Numbered from the stretch's first letter, positions 25,344-33,534 are shown. The stretch is DNA of 64,000 nucleotides from DAOTXS01 sp034435055 (GCA_034435055.1 DAOTXS010000048.1:42883-106882); one strand, 5' to 3'. A program made the numbers and translations. Notes: generated by a model from the sequence alone, not told the origin.

Positions 25344-27134
25344 TTACTTGAGTTCAAGTGATCTGCTCTGTACAATTCGCTTTGCCATCTCGATAAACTG
25401 CGCGAGCGGCATCGCTTTCAAATCTTCGCCGGAACGCAATCGCACCGCGACGGCTTGAGTCTGCTCTTCCTTGTCGCCGACGACCAGCATGTACGGAATC
25501 TTTTGCATTTGCGCGTCGCGGATTTTTGCATTCATTCGTTCCGCGCGTTCATCGACTTGAATCCGAAATCCTTGTTCGCGCATTTGCGCCGCGACAAAGT
25601 TTGCGTACTCAAGATGCCGGTCGGCAATCGGAATCACCATCGCTTGCACCGGCGCAAGCCATGCCGGGAATGCGCCAGCGAAATGCTCCAGCAAGAAACC
25701 AACCATCCGCTCGTGCGTACTGAGCGGCGCGCGATGAATGACCAGCGGCATTTCTTCCTGCCCGTTCTTGTTGATGAATTTCAAATCGAAACGCAACGGT
25801 TGCGCAAAATCCACCTGATTTGTCGCGAGTGTAAATTCGCGCCCGATCGCGCTCCAGATTTGCACATCGATTTTGGGACCGTAGAATGCCGCCTCGCCCG
25901 GCACTTCGACAAAGTTGACGCCGCCGTGCGTCATCGCGCGACGCACCATCTCTTCGGTTTTTTGCCACAGCGCCGGATTATCGACGTACTTTTTGCCCAA
26001 GCCGGCTTTATCGTGCGTGCTAAAGCGCATCACGTACTTGTCGATGTTGAAGAGTTTAAAGTACTTCATATACAAGTCGATCACGCCCATAAACTCTCGC
26101 TCGAACAATTCTTCCGGCACGTAGAGGTGCGCATCGTTCATCTGCATAAAACGCACGCGCATCAAACCGAACAACTCGCCGGATTTTTCGTAGCGATAAC
26201 ACGTGCCATACTCGGCGAGGCGCAGTGGCAACTCGCGGTAACTCCGCACTTTGCTTGCGAAAATCTTGTGGTGCATTGGGCAGTTCATCGGTTTCAAGAA
26301 ATACTTGACACCTTCGAGTTCCATCGGCGGGTACATGCTATCGGCGTAGTACGGCAAGTGACCGCTCTTGAGGAACAATGCTTCTTTGGTGATGTGCGGT
26401 GTGCGGACGCGCACATAACCGGCTTCGCGTTCCGTTTCTCTCGCCAGCGCTTCGAGTTCTTCGATCAAGACGCCGCCGTTGGGCAACCACAACGGCAAGC
26501 CGGGTCCAACATCTTCGTCGAGGACAAAGATTTCCATTTCCTTGCCTAGTTTCCGGTGGTCGCGCTTTTTCGCCTCTTCGATTTGCCAGAGGTACTCGTC
26601 CAATTCTTTTTTCGTCGCAAAGACTGTGCCATAGATGCGTGTGAGTTGCGGATTCTTTTCGTCGCCGCGCCAGTACGCGCCGGCAATCGATAATAGTTTC
26701 AACGCGTCCACCGGGATTTCGCCGGTGTTGGCGACGTGCGGACCGCGACACAAATCGACAAACTTGTCGTGCGTATAAATCGAAACGCTTGTTGCCGCGT
26801 TCACGCCGGCATTGCCGTGCTCGTCCAACTCGCCAGCGGCGAGCGCGTTGATTTGATCGACCTTAAAGGGCTGATCGCTGAACTTGGCGCGCGCCGCATC
26901 GATGGCAAGTTCCTCACGCGTGAACGGGTGCTTGCCTTTGATGATCTCTTTCATCCGCGCTTCGATGGCAGGCAAATCGTCCAACGTTGCCGGGCGCGGC
27001 AATTGAAAGTCGTAATAGAATCCCTCATCGATTGCCGGACCGAATCCGAATTTTGTGCCGGGAAACAAATCCATCACGGCTTGTGCCATAATATGCGCCG
27101 CCGAATGGCGCATCGCGTATAATTTCTCGTCCAT
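25344..27134 (-). CDS. thrS: threonyl-tRNA synthetase lacking the TGS domain
   Basis: This is a 596-residue class II synthetase. The editing (N2) domain is complete: RHSAAHIMAQAV, DEGFYYDF and DLCRGPHV with the editing histidines and cysteine. The catalytic core has the zinc ligand in LKPMNCPMHH, motif 2 MRVRFMQMNDAH, and motif 3 HRAPLSTHERMVGFL. The anticodon-binding domain is at about 490-590. The roughly 60-residue TGS domain that normally precedes residue 1 is missing, and the frame is closed upstream by a leader peptide whose TAA ends 1 base before the ATG. Expression is probably tied to threonine supply through that leader. Confidence 0.96.
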   Translation of the reverse strand: MDEKLYAMRHSAAHIMAQAVMDLFPGTKFGFGPAIDEGFYYDFQLPRPATLDDLPAIEARMKEIIKGKHPFTREELAIDAARAKFSDQPFKVDQINALAAGELDEHGNAGVNAATSVSIYTHDKFVDLCRGPHVANTGEIPVDALKLLSIAGAYWRGDEKNPQLTRIYGTVFATKKELDEYLWQIEEAKKRDHRKLGKEMEIFVLDEDVGPGLPLWLPNGGVLIEELEALARETEREAGYVRVRTPHITKEALFLKSGHLPYYADSMYPPMELEGVKYFLKPMNCPMHHKIFASKVRSYRELPLRLAEYGTCYRYEKSGELFGLMRVRFMQMNDAHLYVPEELFEREFMGVIDLYMKYFKLFNIDKYVMRFSTHDKAGLGKKYVDNPALWQKTEEMVRRAMTHGGVNFVEVPGEAAFYGPKIDVQIWSAIGREFTLATNQVDFAQPLRFDLKFINKNGQEEMPLVIHRAPLSTHERMVGFLLEHFAGAFPAWLAPVQAMVIPIADRHLEYANFVAAQMREQGFRIQVDERAERMNAKIRDAQMQKIPYMLVVGDKEEQTQAVAVRLRSGEDLKAMPLAQFIEMAKRIVQSRSLELK

Positions 27135-27135
27135 T

Positions 27136-27219
27136 TTAGATTCTCCGATTGACCACGCAGGTGGTCGCTAATTTTTTTGTTGATGTAAAAGTTGTCGTCT
27201 CAGTCGCATTCTTGGTCAT
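27136..27219 (-). CDS. threonine-rich leader peptide of thrS (27 aa)
   Basis: An ATG at 27219 preceded by GGGGGTGG opens a 27-codon frame ending in TAA at 27136-27138, one base before the thrS ATG. It begins MTKNATETTTFTSTKKLATT. Nine of its 27 residues are Thr, with a run of three and a pair. This composition is the signature of amino-acid attenuation leader peptides such as thrL. The final Thr-Thr codons (ACC ACC) lie in GACCACC, which can pair with the downstream GTGGTC or with the GGTGGTC overlapping the leader ribosome site. Ribosome stalling on Thr codons would therefore switch structures around the thrS start. No T-run terminator follows, so control is more likely at translation. Confidence 0.75.
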   Translation of the reverse strand: MTKNATETTTFTSTKKLATTCVVNRRI

Positions 27220-27233
27220 TACGACCACCCCCT
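27145..27233 (-). promoter_or_regulatory. alternative stem-loops in the thrS leader
   Basis: On the minus strand GACCAC-CTGC-GTGGTC can form a local hairpin just before the thrS ribosome site (CGGAG). GGTGGTCG near the leader-peptide ribosome site can instead pair with CGACCACC, and GGTC-GTAAT-GACC can hide the leader start. These mutually exclusive pairings are as expected for attenuation. Confidence 0.5.
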
Positions 27234-27267
27234 TTTTGAGGATCTGCTGCTTCTACAACCGGCAAGC

Positions 27268-27675
27268 TCAGGGCGAAGCCAAAGCATTGATTAACTTGAC
27301 CATTTTCTTGGCAACAAATTCCAGTACCTGCATAACCACATCATGCCGACCATGATACTCTAAGATCACGACAATGACCCAAACCACAAGCCCAGCGATA
27401 GCCAGCACGGAAGTGACTGCATCTACAAAAAGTTTAGCGGCGCTGGGACCCTCATTTAACGAGGGTTGACGAATTTCGATAAATGCATGTGTGCGCCTGC
27501 CCCAAACCCGGAATTGAAAAACAAAGAATCCTAAAGCGGTTGCAATCGATATTCCAAAAAGAAACGAGCCAATATCTAAAGGTCCACCTAGGACTCGCAA
27601 CAAATCCGATCGAACGATCAGGGCACTACCACCCACAAAAAAGATTAGGATAAGGATCCGAGCCACGCGTGGCAA
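27268..27675 (-). CDS. small integral membrane protein of unknown function
   Basis: The frame encodes about 135 residues with four hydrophobic segments (ILILIFFVGGSALIV, FLFGISIATALGFFVF and others) and a basic loop. No family is recognised. The start is a TTG at 27675 or the GTG three codons later, which has better spacing from GGAG. The gene ends 48 bases upstream of the thrS leader peptide. That leader may therefore be transcribed through from here, as I see no separate promoter. Confidence 0.5.
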   Translation of the reverse strand: MPRVARILILIFFVGGSALIVRSDLLRVLGGPLDIGSFLFGISIATALGFFVFQFRVWGRRTHAFIEIRQPSLNEGPSAAKLFVDAVTSVLAIAGLVVWVIVVILEYHGRHDVVMQVLEFVAKKMVKLINALASP

Positions 27676-27751
27676 TCTCCACGTCGAGATACCCGGGGAA
27701 GTTCGGCCATGATGGTGGGTTGCCCAAGCCCGCCTTGAGCGCGCCGCGCGC

Positions 27752-27779
27752 TTGCGTTCACTCGATATTTAGATATAAT
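27752..27779 (+). promoter_or_regulatory. promoter of the 27813 gene
   Basis: TTGCGT, a 16-base spacer and TATAAT lie 33 bases before the ATG at 27813. Confidence 0.5.
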
Positions 27780-27812
27780 GGAACGCGCGTTCTAATTGGA
27801 AAAGAATTCAGA

Positions 27813-28283
27813 ATGTCAGATTGGCTTGATGTGCTTGCTTATCTTGATTTAATTGATCCGATTGAAGGTTTTGTCTCCACCTTTCGTTTTGCAGATTGGA
27901 AGGGAGCGTATCGTCGCGCCGGTTGGATTGGACTTGGGAATGAATTCTTGGCGAGTCTTGTTGCACTGAATTGCTGGTCCATTTGGGTACAACGCGGTCA
28001 AGGTTGGAACGGCATTGAAATCGAAGCTTTACTGAAACGTCACGGTGTTACAATTTGGGGACGTGGTTTCTTGGGCGATCAAATCTTTTTCCGCGTCAAG
28101 AAACGCCAAGCCCGCTGGGCAGAATATCTTTTACTCCGCGCCGGCGTCCCCGTGACCAGCGTCCTTAATGAACCTCGCAACGTTGAATGGACAGAAGATT
28201 ACGCTCCCGGCTCCGAGCCGCCAACTCGCGCCGCGCATTCAGGTTTCGATCTGGTTGAATTCTTCCGCGAACTTTTCCGCTAA
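27813..28283 (+). CDS. hypothetical protein (156 aa)
   Basis: The ATG at 27813 gives a soluble 156-residue protein (MSDWLDVLAYLDLID...). The central KRHGVTIWGRGFLGDQIFFRVKKRQARWAEYLLLRAGVPV looks like an alpha/beta fold with two basic strands. I do not recognise the family. Its stop overlaps that of the opposite-strand gene at 28280 by 3 bases, so the two converge with no terminator between them. Confidence 0.6.
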   Translation: MSDWLDVLAYLDLIDPIEGFVSTFRFADWKGAYRRAGWIGLGNEFLASLVALNCWSIWVQRGQGWNGIEIEALLKRHGVTIWGRGFLGDQIFFRVKKRQARWAEYLLLRAGVPVTSVLNEPRNVEWTEDYAPGSEPPTRAAHSGFDLVEFFRELFR

Positions 28284-28945
28284 TCTTCTTTTTCAACTGT
28301 GAAGAACTCGCCGGTCTCGGTGAGCATATACGTTTCAAGGTACGCGGTCGCATCATCGTGTTTGGCAACCCGCACGGCGATGCCGCGATTGCGCGCCGCT
28401 TCGGTCAGTTCGGGCAATTGCATCAGCGTGCGCGGAATCGATAGCACGCGAATCAAATGCTCGCCCCAGCGCGACGCATAATATCGGCGATTCTCTTCGC
28501 CGCGCGTACCCGCCTCCGGCGATTTTACCACCGCGATGTCATCCGCACTGATTTCGCCTTCGACGAGTACTTCCGGCGAGCGAAACAGACCTTGATTGTA
28601 TTGGTCGAGCGGCACTGCCATCTTTTCGTACGCGGCAATCAGCCGCGCAGCGATTTCCGGATTCTTGGGCTGTCCACGACCAATATGGTTCACATACGCC
28701 GCCACAAACAATTCCATTGGTGCAACACGACATCGCGCCACTTCCACGCGCGCGCGCAAGCAGATGTACTTTGGATTTTCGTTATACCCCATCACGTCAT
28801 AGTCCGGCGCCATCCACGCGTACACCGAACTATCACGCAAAGCAGATTCTACCTTCATTACCCGCGCGCCGACTTTGAGACCTTCCTCCGAAATCGCATC
28901 CAAGTCTTCAGCGCGAGCGTAATGAAACAAATCGATTGTTGCCAC
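28280..28945 (-). CDS. unknown protein controlled by a T-box leader (221 aa)
   Basis: The frame starts with GTG at 28945, with AGGAG seven bases upstream. The 221-residue product starts ATIDLFHYARAEDLDAISEEGLKVG. The N-terminal His-Tyr followed by an AxxLDxIxxEGL helix recalls the entrance of ADP-ribosyltransferase-like folds, and Y-rich segments follow (RRYYASRWGEH). This is only a resemblance; no catalytic glutamate pattern was assigned. It has no similarity that I can see to a synthetase, transporter or biosynthetic enzyme. The upstream T-box (28981-29215) implies a link to amino-acid or tRNA charging status. Confidence 0.75.
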   Translation of the reverse strand: MATIDLFHYARAEDLDAISEEGLKVGARVMKVESALRDSSVYAWMAPDYDVMGYNENPKYICLRARVEVARCRVAPMELFVAAYVNHIGRGQPKNPEIAARLIAAYEKMAVPLDQYNQGLFRSPEVLVEGEISADDIAVVKSPEAGTRGEENRRYYASRWGEHLIRVLSIPRTLMQLPELTEAARNRGIAVRVAKHDDATAYLETYMLTETGEFFTVEKED

Positions 28946-28980
28946 AATCCCACTCCTTTCGCAATGATGAATCGGCGATG

Positions 28981-29215
28981 AAAAAAATAAAAAACTCTCG
29001 ACGTCCTTATTGGGACGAGAGAGTTCTCCCGCGGTTCCACCCAGATTTGCACACGCACATCAGCGGGCACGTGCACCCTTGATTGACAGGTAACGGTTGT
29101 CCCGGGAACTGGTCCGGCTCGCAAGTGGTTTTCATCGAAAGCTTGCCAACCGCGCTCTCAATCACGACGCGATCTCCCTGTCGCAACGTTTCGATTACTC
29201 GTCTTGGTCATCACT
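28981..29215 (-). ncRNA. T-box leader with intrinsic terminator
   Basis: On the minus strand the T-box core UGGGUGGAACCGCGGGAG is at about 29025-29044. It is followed by a terminator stem CUCUCUCGUCC/GGACGUCGAGAG and UUUUUUAUUUUUUU at 28981-29018. The stem I region begins GAUGACCAAGACGAGUA, and the linker contains ACCGUUACC as in other T-boxes. A folded stem I (CCAA/UUGG, AAUC/GAUU, then a 9-bp helix) leaves an internal loop GACGAGU opposite GAGAGCGCGG. AGC (Ser) is one possible specifier in it, but this is not established. The leader begins about 30 bases after tRNA-Val. Confidence 0.85.
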
Positions 29216-29246
29216 TTTGATTTTCTGTTCGGTCTTGCTGATCGTA

Positions 29247-29321
29247 TGGGCGGTATAGGGCTCGAACCTATGGCCTCAGCGATGTCAACGCTGCGCTCTA
29301 GCCAAACTGAGCTAACCGCCC
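29247..29321 (-). tRNA. tRNA-Val (anticodon GAC)
   Basis: The cloverleaf is complete. The acceptor GGGCGGT pairs with ACCGCCC plus discriminator A. The D arm is GCTC...GAGC, the anticodon stem is CAGCG/CGCTG with loop TTGACAT (anticodon GAC, Val GUC/GUU), and the T arm is ATAGGTTCGAGCCCTAT. CCA is not encoded. Confidence 0.96.
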
Positions 29322-29381
29322 GCGTGCGTTCGCATTATACCACAAAATCTTTGGCGCGCAAATGCTTCCGGCGACGCGTGG

Positions 29382-30083
29382 CTAAAAATCATCCAACCAT
29401 TTTCCGAAATCTTCCAATGTGCCGCGCCAATCTGCCGGCGCATCGGTGTGCGTGTCGCGCGTAACCCAGAAGGTTTTCATCCCCGCGCGATTTGCCGGCA
29501 CAATGTCGTTTTCGATTTCGTTGCCGACCATCACGCAATCTGCCGGCGCGCATCCAATCAGCGCGGCGATTTCGCGATAGTACGCAGGATGCGGTTTGCT
29601 CGCGTGCATCGTTTCATAATCGGTGATCAAGGTGTATGGCAAATCGGCGATGTTGCCCCATTCCATTCGTTGGAGAATGGCGGTGCGTGGGAAAACGGGC
29701 ATCGTCGCCAGCACAAGTTGGAAACCGCGGTGGAAGATTTTTTCCAACACGCCGCGCGCGGCGGGAATCGGTTTGACGAACGACCGCAGACGCGGATAGT
29801 CGCGCGCGTAGAAATCATCGAACAGTGGCATCAGCGCTGCTGCCGAATGTCCGATCCCGGGAAAGAAATCGGCGGCGAATTTTTCGGCGATGGTGCGCGC
29901 AGAATCGTGATTCAACACGGCGGCGCGCGTCGATGATTGCAGTTGCGCGATCAGTTTTTCCGGCGGAATCACGTGCGCCAACTTTTTCGTCAGCGCGGCA
30001 AAGTACGCCGGCAGAAACGTCTCCATCGAATCATCCACGAGCGTGCCATCGAGGTCGAGCAAAATGGCTTGAGGCAGCGGCAT
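29382..30083 (-). CDS. HAD-superfamily hydrolase
   Basis: The 233-residue protein has HAD motif I in ILLDLDGTLVDD, motif II in LVLATMPVFPRTA, motif III lysine in HASKPHPAYYREI and motif IV in MVGNEIENDIVPANRAGM. It has a helical cap after motif I, as in phosphoglycolate-phosphatase-like subfamily I enzymes. In motif II the usual Thr/Ser-Asn is LATMP. The ATG at 30083 is used; the longer frame to 30161 adds non-conserved residues. The substrate is unknown. Confidence 0.88.
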   Translation of the reverse strand: MPLPQAILLDLDGTLVDDSMETFLPAYFAALTKKLAHVIPPEKLIAQLQSSTRAAVLNHDSARTIAEKFAADFFPGIGHSAAALMPLFDDFYARDYPRLRSFVKPIPAARGVLEKIFHRGFQLVLATMPVFPRTAILQRMEWGNIADLPYTLITDYETMHASKPHPAYYREIAALIGCAPADCVMVGNEIENDIVPANRAGMKTFWVTRDTHTDAPADWRGTLEDFGKWLDDF

Positions 30084-30167
30084 CTTTTTTATCCTTACGA
30101 ATTTCTTCCATTTTACCATGCGCGAATCACAGGTCAAATCTGCCACCGCGCGCGGTGGCAAGTGGGG

Positions 30168-30196
30168 TTGACCTGCACGTTATATCTCATTATACT
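30168..30196 (+). promoter_or_regulatory. promoter of the sensor kinase/regulator pair
   Basis: TTGACC, a 17-base spacer and TATACT end 16 bases before the ATG at 30213. Confidence 0.7.
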
Positions 30197-30212
30197 TGGA
30201 ACGGAATCGGCG

Positions 30213-31805
30213 ATGATGCCCAATTCTTTTCCTGATCAAATCGATCCTCGCTCAAGCGCGATTAGTTTTGACAATCGACTCGCCTCTGATTTACCTCGCC
30301 CCGGCGAGATGAAGACGCCGGAACGCGCTGCGCGTCTGGTTCGGCTCGCCACCCGGGTTCGCTGGTTGGTGCCACTTGTTCTCTTGATCGTTGGCGTGAG
30401 CTACGTTCTTTGGGAAAATTTCATTATCGATAGTCATCCCTTCTTTTCGGCTCCGCTGTTGCTGGGTCTGGCGATGCTGGGCGTGGCGGCGCCGCTGATC
30501 ACTTTTCTGGCGTTGACCTGGGCGCAACGCGCCGCGATTTTGTTCGAGCACGCGGAACAGCGGCGCGAACGCGAACATCAGCAATTGTTGATGTTAAACA
30601 AAATTGGCGAGGCGGTCAATCAATCGTTGGAGTTGGATGCTGTCTTGAATCGCGCCATCGATCAGGTGTTGGAATTGTTGCACCTTGAATCCGGCGAAGT
30701 GCGGTTGATCGAAGAGGGTCAATTGATTCTGCGTGCCTCGCGTCGTGTCTCGGAACAATTTCTGGCGACCGAGCGCGTGATTCCGATGGGACAATGTCTG
30801 TGTGGTAAAGCGGCGCAAACCGGGCAAATCGTGGCGATTGAGGACATTGGCAAAACGCGGAGTCTCACCGGCACCGCTTGTGCGTGCGAAAGATTTCACT
30901 CCGTCTTGAGCGTGCCGGTGCGAACGGCGGATCGCGTGGTCGGTGTGATTCACGTGGCGAGTAAAGAAGCGCGGAACTTTGATCCGAACGAACGCGACCT
31001 TTTAATGGCGGTGGGTCAACAAATCGGCGTCGCCATCGAAAAAGCGCGTTTGCTCGCGCAATTGAAACGGCTGAATCAGGAATTGGAAGAGCGCGTCGTA
31101 ACGCGCACGCGCGAATTGATCGACGCGCGCGAAGAATTGATTCGCAAAGCGGATACGCTGCATCAAATCTTGAACGAAGAACGCCGGGTGGAAGAACGCA
31201 CCCGCGCGCACATCGCACACGATTTGCACGACAGTGTTCAGCAATTGATTATCGGCGCGCTGTTTGAAATCCAATCGGCGCGGGACTCGCTCGCGCGCAA
31301 TCCGGATATGACGGCGGTGCGTTTAGCATCGACGCAGGATTTGCTCCGCCGCATCGAATTGGAAATGCGGCGTGCCATTTACAGTCTGCGTCCGACCGCG
31401 CTCGACGCGCATGGCTTGGTGCCGGCGCTACGTGAATACGCCGATGGTTTTTCCCGGCACTCGGGCATCGAATGTATGGTGACGGTGGACGGCACACAAC
31501 GCCGGTTCAATCCGGAATGTGAAGTGGCGGCGTTTCGAATTACGCAGGAAGCGTTGAATAATATCGAAGCGCACGCGGCGGCGAAGCACGCGCAGATTCA
31601 TCTGGCGTGGGGGGTGCGTGATCTTCGGATCGAAATTGTGGACGATGGTAAGGGATTCGACATTGCCGAAGTAACCCAGCAACCGCGCTCGCATTTAGGT
31701 TTGATCGGGATGGCAGAACGCGCCGAAAGCGTCGGGGGGGCGCTTGCTGTGAATTCGCGCGTCGGTGAAGGGACGCGTGTTTCGTTGCGGGTGCCGGTCA
31801 ATTAG
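30213..31805 (+). CDS. NarL-type sensor histidine kinase with GAF domain
   Basis: The protein has about 530 residues. Two membrane helices (near 48-68 and 76-100) are followed by a coiled coil and a GAF domain at about 130-285. A second coiled coil precedes a HisKA_3 dimerisation domain with the phospho-His in ARAHIAHDLHDSVQQLI (near 335). The HATPase has QEALNNIEAHAAA, VDDGKGFD and LGLIGMAERAE. The GAF domain has four cysteines in two CxC pairs (MGQCLCGK and TACACERF) that could bind a metal or Fe-S cluster. It is the cognate kinase of the NarL regulator 15 bases downstream. The ATG at 30213 follows directly on a clear promoter. Confidence 0.93.
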   Translation: MMPNSFPDQIDPRSSAISFDNRLASDLPRPGEMKTPERAARLVRLATRVRWLVPLVLLIVGVSYVLWENFIIDSHPFFSAPLLLGLAMLGVAAPLITFLALTWAQRAAILFEHAEQRREREHQQLLMLNKIGEAVNQSLELDAVLNRAIDQVLELLHLESGEVRLIEEGQLILRASRRVSEQFLATERVIPMGQCLCGKAAQTGQIVAIEDIGKTRSLTGTACACERFHSVLSVPVRTADRVVGVIHVASKEARNFDPNERDLLMAVGQQIGVAIEKARLLAQLKRLNQELEERVVTRTRELIDAREELIRKADTLHQILNEERRVEERTRAHIAHDLHDSVQQLIIGALFEIQSARDSLARNPDMTAVRLASTQDLLRRIELEMRRAIYSLRPTALDAHGLVPALREYADGFSRHSGIECMVTVDGTQRRFNPECEVAAFRITQEALNNIEAHAAAKHAQIHLAWGVRDLRIEIVDDGKGFDIAEVTQQPRSHLGLIGMAERAESVGGALAVNSRVGEGTRVSLRVPVN

Positions 31806-31820
31806 AAGGAGAAGATGGGT

Positions 31821-32456
31821 ATGATTCGAGTGATGATCGTGGATGATCATCCGATTGTGCGCCAAGGGGTGCGGGGTGTGCTAGCGAATCATCCCGATAT
31901 TCAAGTCGTTGGTGAAGCGGACAATGCCGCCACGCTTTTTGCAATTGTCGATTCGCTCAAGCCGGATGTGATCTTGCTGGATATTCGAATGCCGGGACAA
32001 AGCGGCATCGAGGTTACGCAACGGCTCAAGCGCGATTATCCAAACATTCGGGTGATCATCCTGACGACGTACGACGACGACGAATACCTCTTTGGCGCGT
32101 TACGCGCGGGCGCGGAAGGATATATGCTCAAGAGCGCGTCGCAGGAATCGCTCGCCGATTCGATTCGGCAAGTGGCGCGCGGCGAACGCTTGCTCAGTCC
32201 CGATCTGGTCGGTAAAATCATGCGCGAGTTTAGAAATCTTGCCAACGATAAAGCGCGCGCGGAATCCGGTTTGACGGATCAGGAATTGCAAGTCTTGCGA
32301 ATGATTGCGGCGGGCGCGACGAACAAGGAGATTGCGGAAAAACTGTACTGGAGTGAAGTAACGGTCAAGCGCAAAGTCCAGGACATTCTCGAAAAGATGG
32401 GGGTGGCGAATCGCGCGCAAGCCGTCGCGGAAGCGGGCAAGCGCGGGTTGTTGTAG
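31821..32456 (+). CDS. NarL/FixJ-family response regulator
   Basis: The 211-residue regulator has a receiver domain with the acidic pair VDDHP, the phospho-acceptor Asp in VILLDIRMPG, and the Thr and Lys switch residues (LTTYDDD, YMLKSAS). A LuxR HTH follows at about 148-205 (LTDQELQVLRMIAAGATNKEIAEKLYWSEVTVKRKV). It is co-transcribed with the upstream GAF-HisKA_3 kinase. The ATG at 31821 is 9 bases from AAGGAG; another ATG two codons earlier is possible. Confidence 0.96.
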   Translation: MIRVMIVDDHPIVRQGVRGVLANHPDIQVVGEADNAATLFAIVDSLKPDVILLDIRMPGQSGIEVTQRLKRDYPNIRVIILTTYDDDEYLFGALRAGAEGYMLKSASQESLADSIRQVARGERLLSPDLVGKIMREFRNLANDKARAESGLTDQELQVLRMIAAGATNKEIAEKLYWSEVTVKRKVQDILEKMGVANRAQAVAEAGKRGLL

Positions 32457-32457
32457 A

Positions 32458-33291
32458 TCAGGAGAATGCCCACATCATCAAAAGCATAAAAGCAAGCGAG
32501 TGCGCGATTTCGATGACGCCAAGACGTGGCAGATTTACGCGGGTTGGACGCTCCAACGCGCCGATTAGAACTTTGGGCAACGGGATCAGCATCGCAAGTA
32601 TGGCAAATGCCGAAAGCCATCCAAGCATCGCCAATATCCCAACGATGATCAAGGCGATGATGGTGTAGAGAATGGGCGCACGCGCCGCCAATAAGCGTGC
32701 ACGCCAATTCGATGCGGGGGTGGTCATGCGGGGTTGTTCACGCACTTTGAATTTGATATAGTACACCGTGCCGCCAAAATATAGTAAATTCAGTGCATAC
32801 AACATCACCGCCGTGATGTTCCACGCGCCGGCGAAAAAGACGTAACCGCCCGGCGCTGCCAAAGTTGCGCCGGCAATTGCCGTCCATTCACCCAGCACGC
32901 TCATCTCCAACCGGCGCATCGCCAGCCATAGATGAACTCCCAACACTCCGCCGCCAATCAAACCGATGAACACCAAACTCCAAATCTGCGTGATACTTAA
33001 CAACGTGACGCCGCCCAATAATGCCATTGCGCCATAAACGCCAATCCACAGCACCCAGTTGCGTTCCCCTTTGGGATTTTGCGTTTTGACAAGCAACATC
33101 AATGGATAGCGTACCAGAAAGAAACCGAATGCAGTTATCAAGAACACAAGCACCACAATGCCGGTATGGGTAGAATTATTCAAAGCGCTGTGGCGAAATC
33201 CAAGGGCTAGACCAATTACAAGCGGGACGAGAAACATTGCCCACGCGCCATGCTCGTGCGGTAATAAAATCGATAGCGGCTTTTTTGACAT
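32458..33291 (-). CDS. YwiC-like integral membrane protein
   Basis: The 277-residue protein has the family signature LPHEHGAWAMFLVPL at the N-terminus and about eight membrane helices. YwiC-like proteins are widespread but of unknown function, and in Bacillus the gene lies near anaerobic respiration genes. It converges with the regulator gene, with one base between stops. Confidence 0.9.
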   Translation of the reverse strand: MSKKPLSILLPHEHGAWAMFLVPLVIGLALGFRHSALNNSTHTGIVVLVFLITAFGFFLVRYPLMLLVKTQNPKGERNWVLWIGVYGAMALLGGVTLLSITQIWSLVFIGLIGGGVLGVHLWLAMRRLEMSVLGEWTAIAGATLAAPGGYVFFAGAWNITAVMLYALNLLYFGGTVYYIKFKVREQPRMTTPASNWRARLLAARAPILYTIIALIIVGILAMLGWLSAFAILAMLIPLPKVLIGALERPTRVNLPRLGVIEIAHSLAFMLLMMWAFS

Positions 33292-33383
33292 TAATTTTTT
33301 CCTTACGCCTCAACTCCCAATTTTCACAGCGATGGATTATAATCCGATTAGAATGTTTGGCAATCCAGCAACTTGTACTCCCG

Positions 33384-33422
33384 TGATACTTTTGCGCTCG
33401 CCGATGACCCATTTGTACCTCG
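33384..33422 (+). repeat. copy 1 of duplicated upstream motif
   Basis: It starts GTGATACTTTTGC, continues CGATGACC and ends TTTGTACCTCG. Copy 2 is at 35531-35569 with about 7 substitutions in 39 bases. Both are followed 22-24 bases later by TAGAAT. Confidence 0.7.
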
Positions 33423-33534
33423 ACACTCGCCCTAATTTTCTTGTAGAATGCGGGCAAGTGTTGGGCACAAGTTTGCAATCGTCGCCTAGTCAAACCCACA
33501 GCCGGGTTGTAACACGGCGGTTCTTCCCGCTGAG

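Noticed and set aside
25455..26549. A 364-codon plus-strand ORF opposite thrS
   Set aside because: It has a His/Arg/Phe-rich composition typical of antisense frames, while the minus strand carries intact ThrRS motifs.
29616..29818. Short ORFs opposite the HAD hydrolase gene
   Set aside because: They overlap the conserved HAD motifs on the other strand and show no ribosome site.
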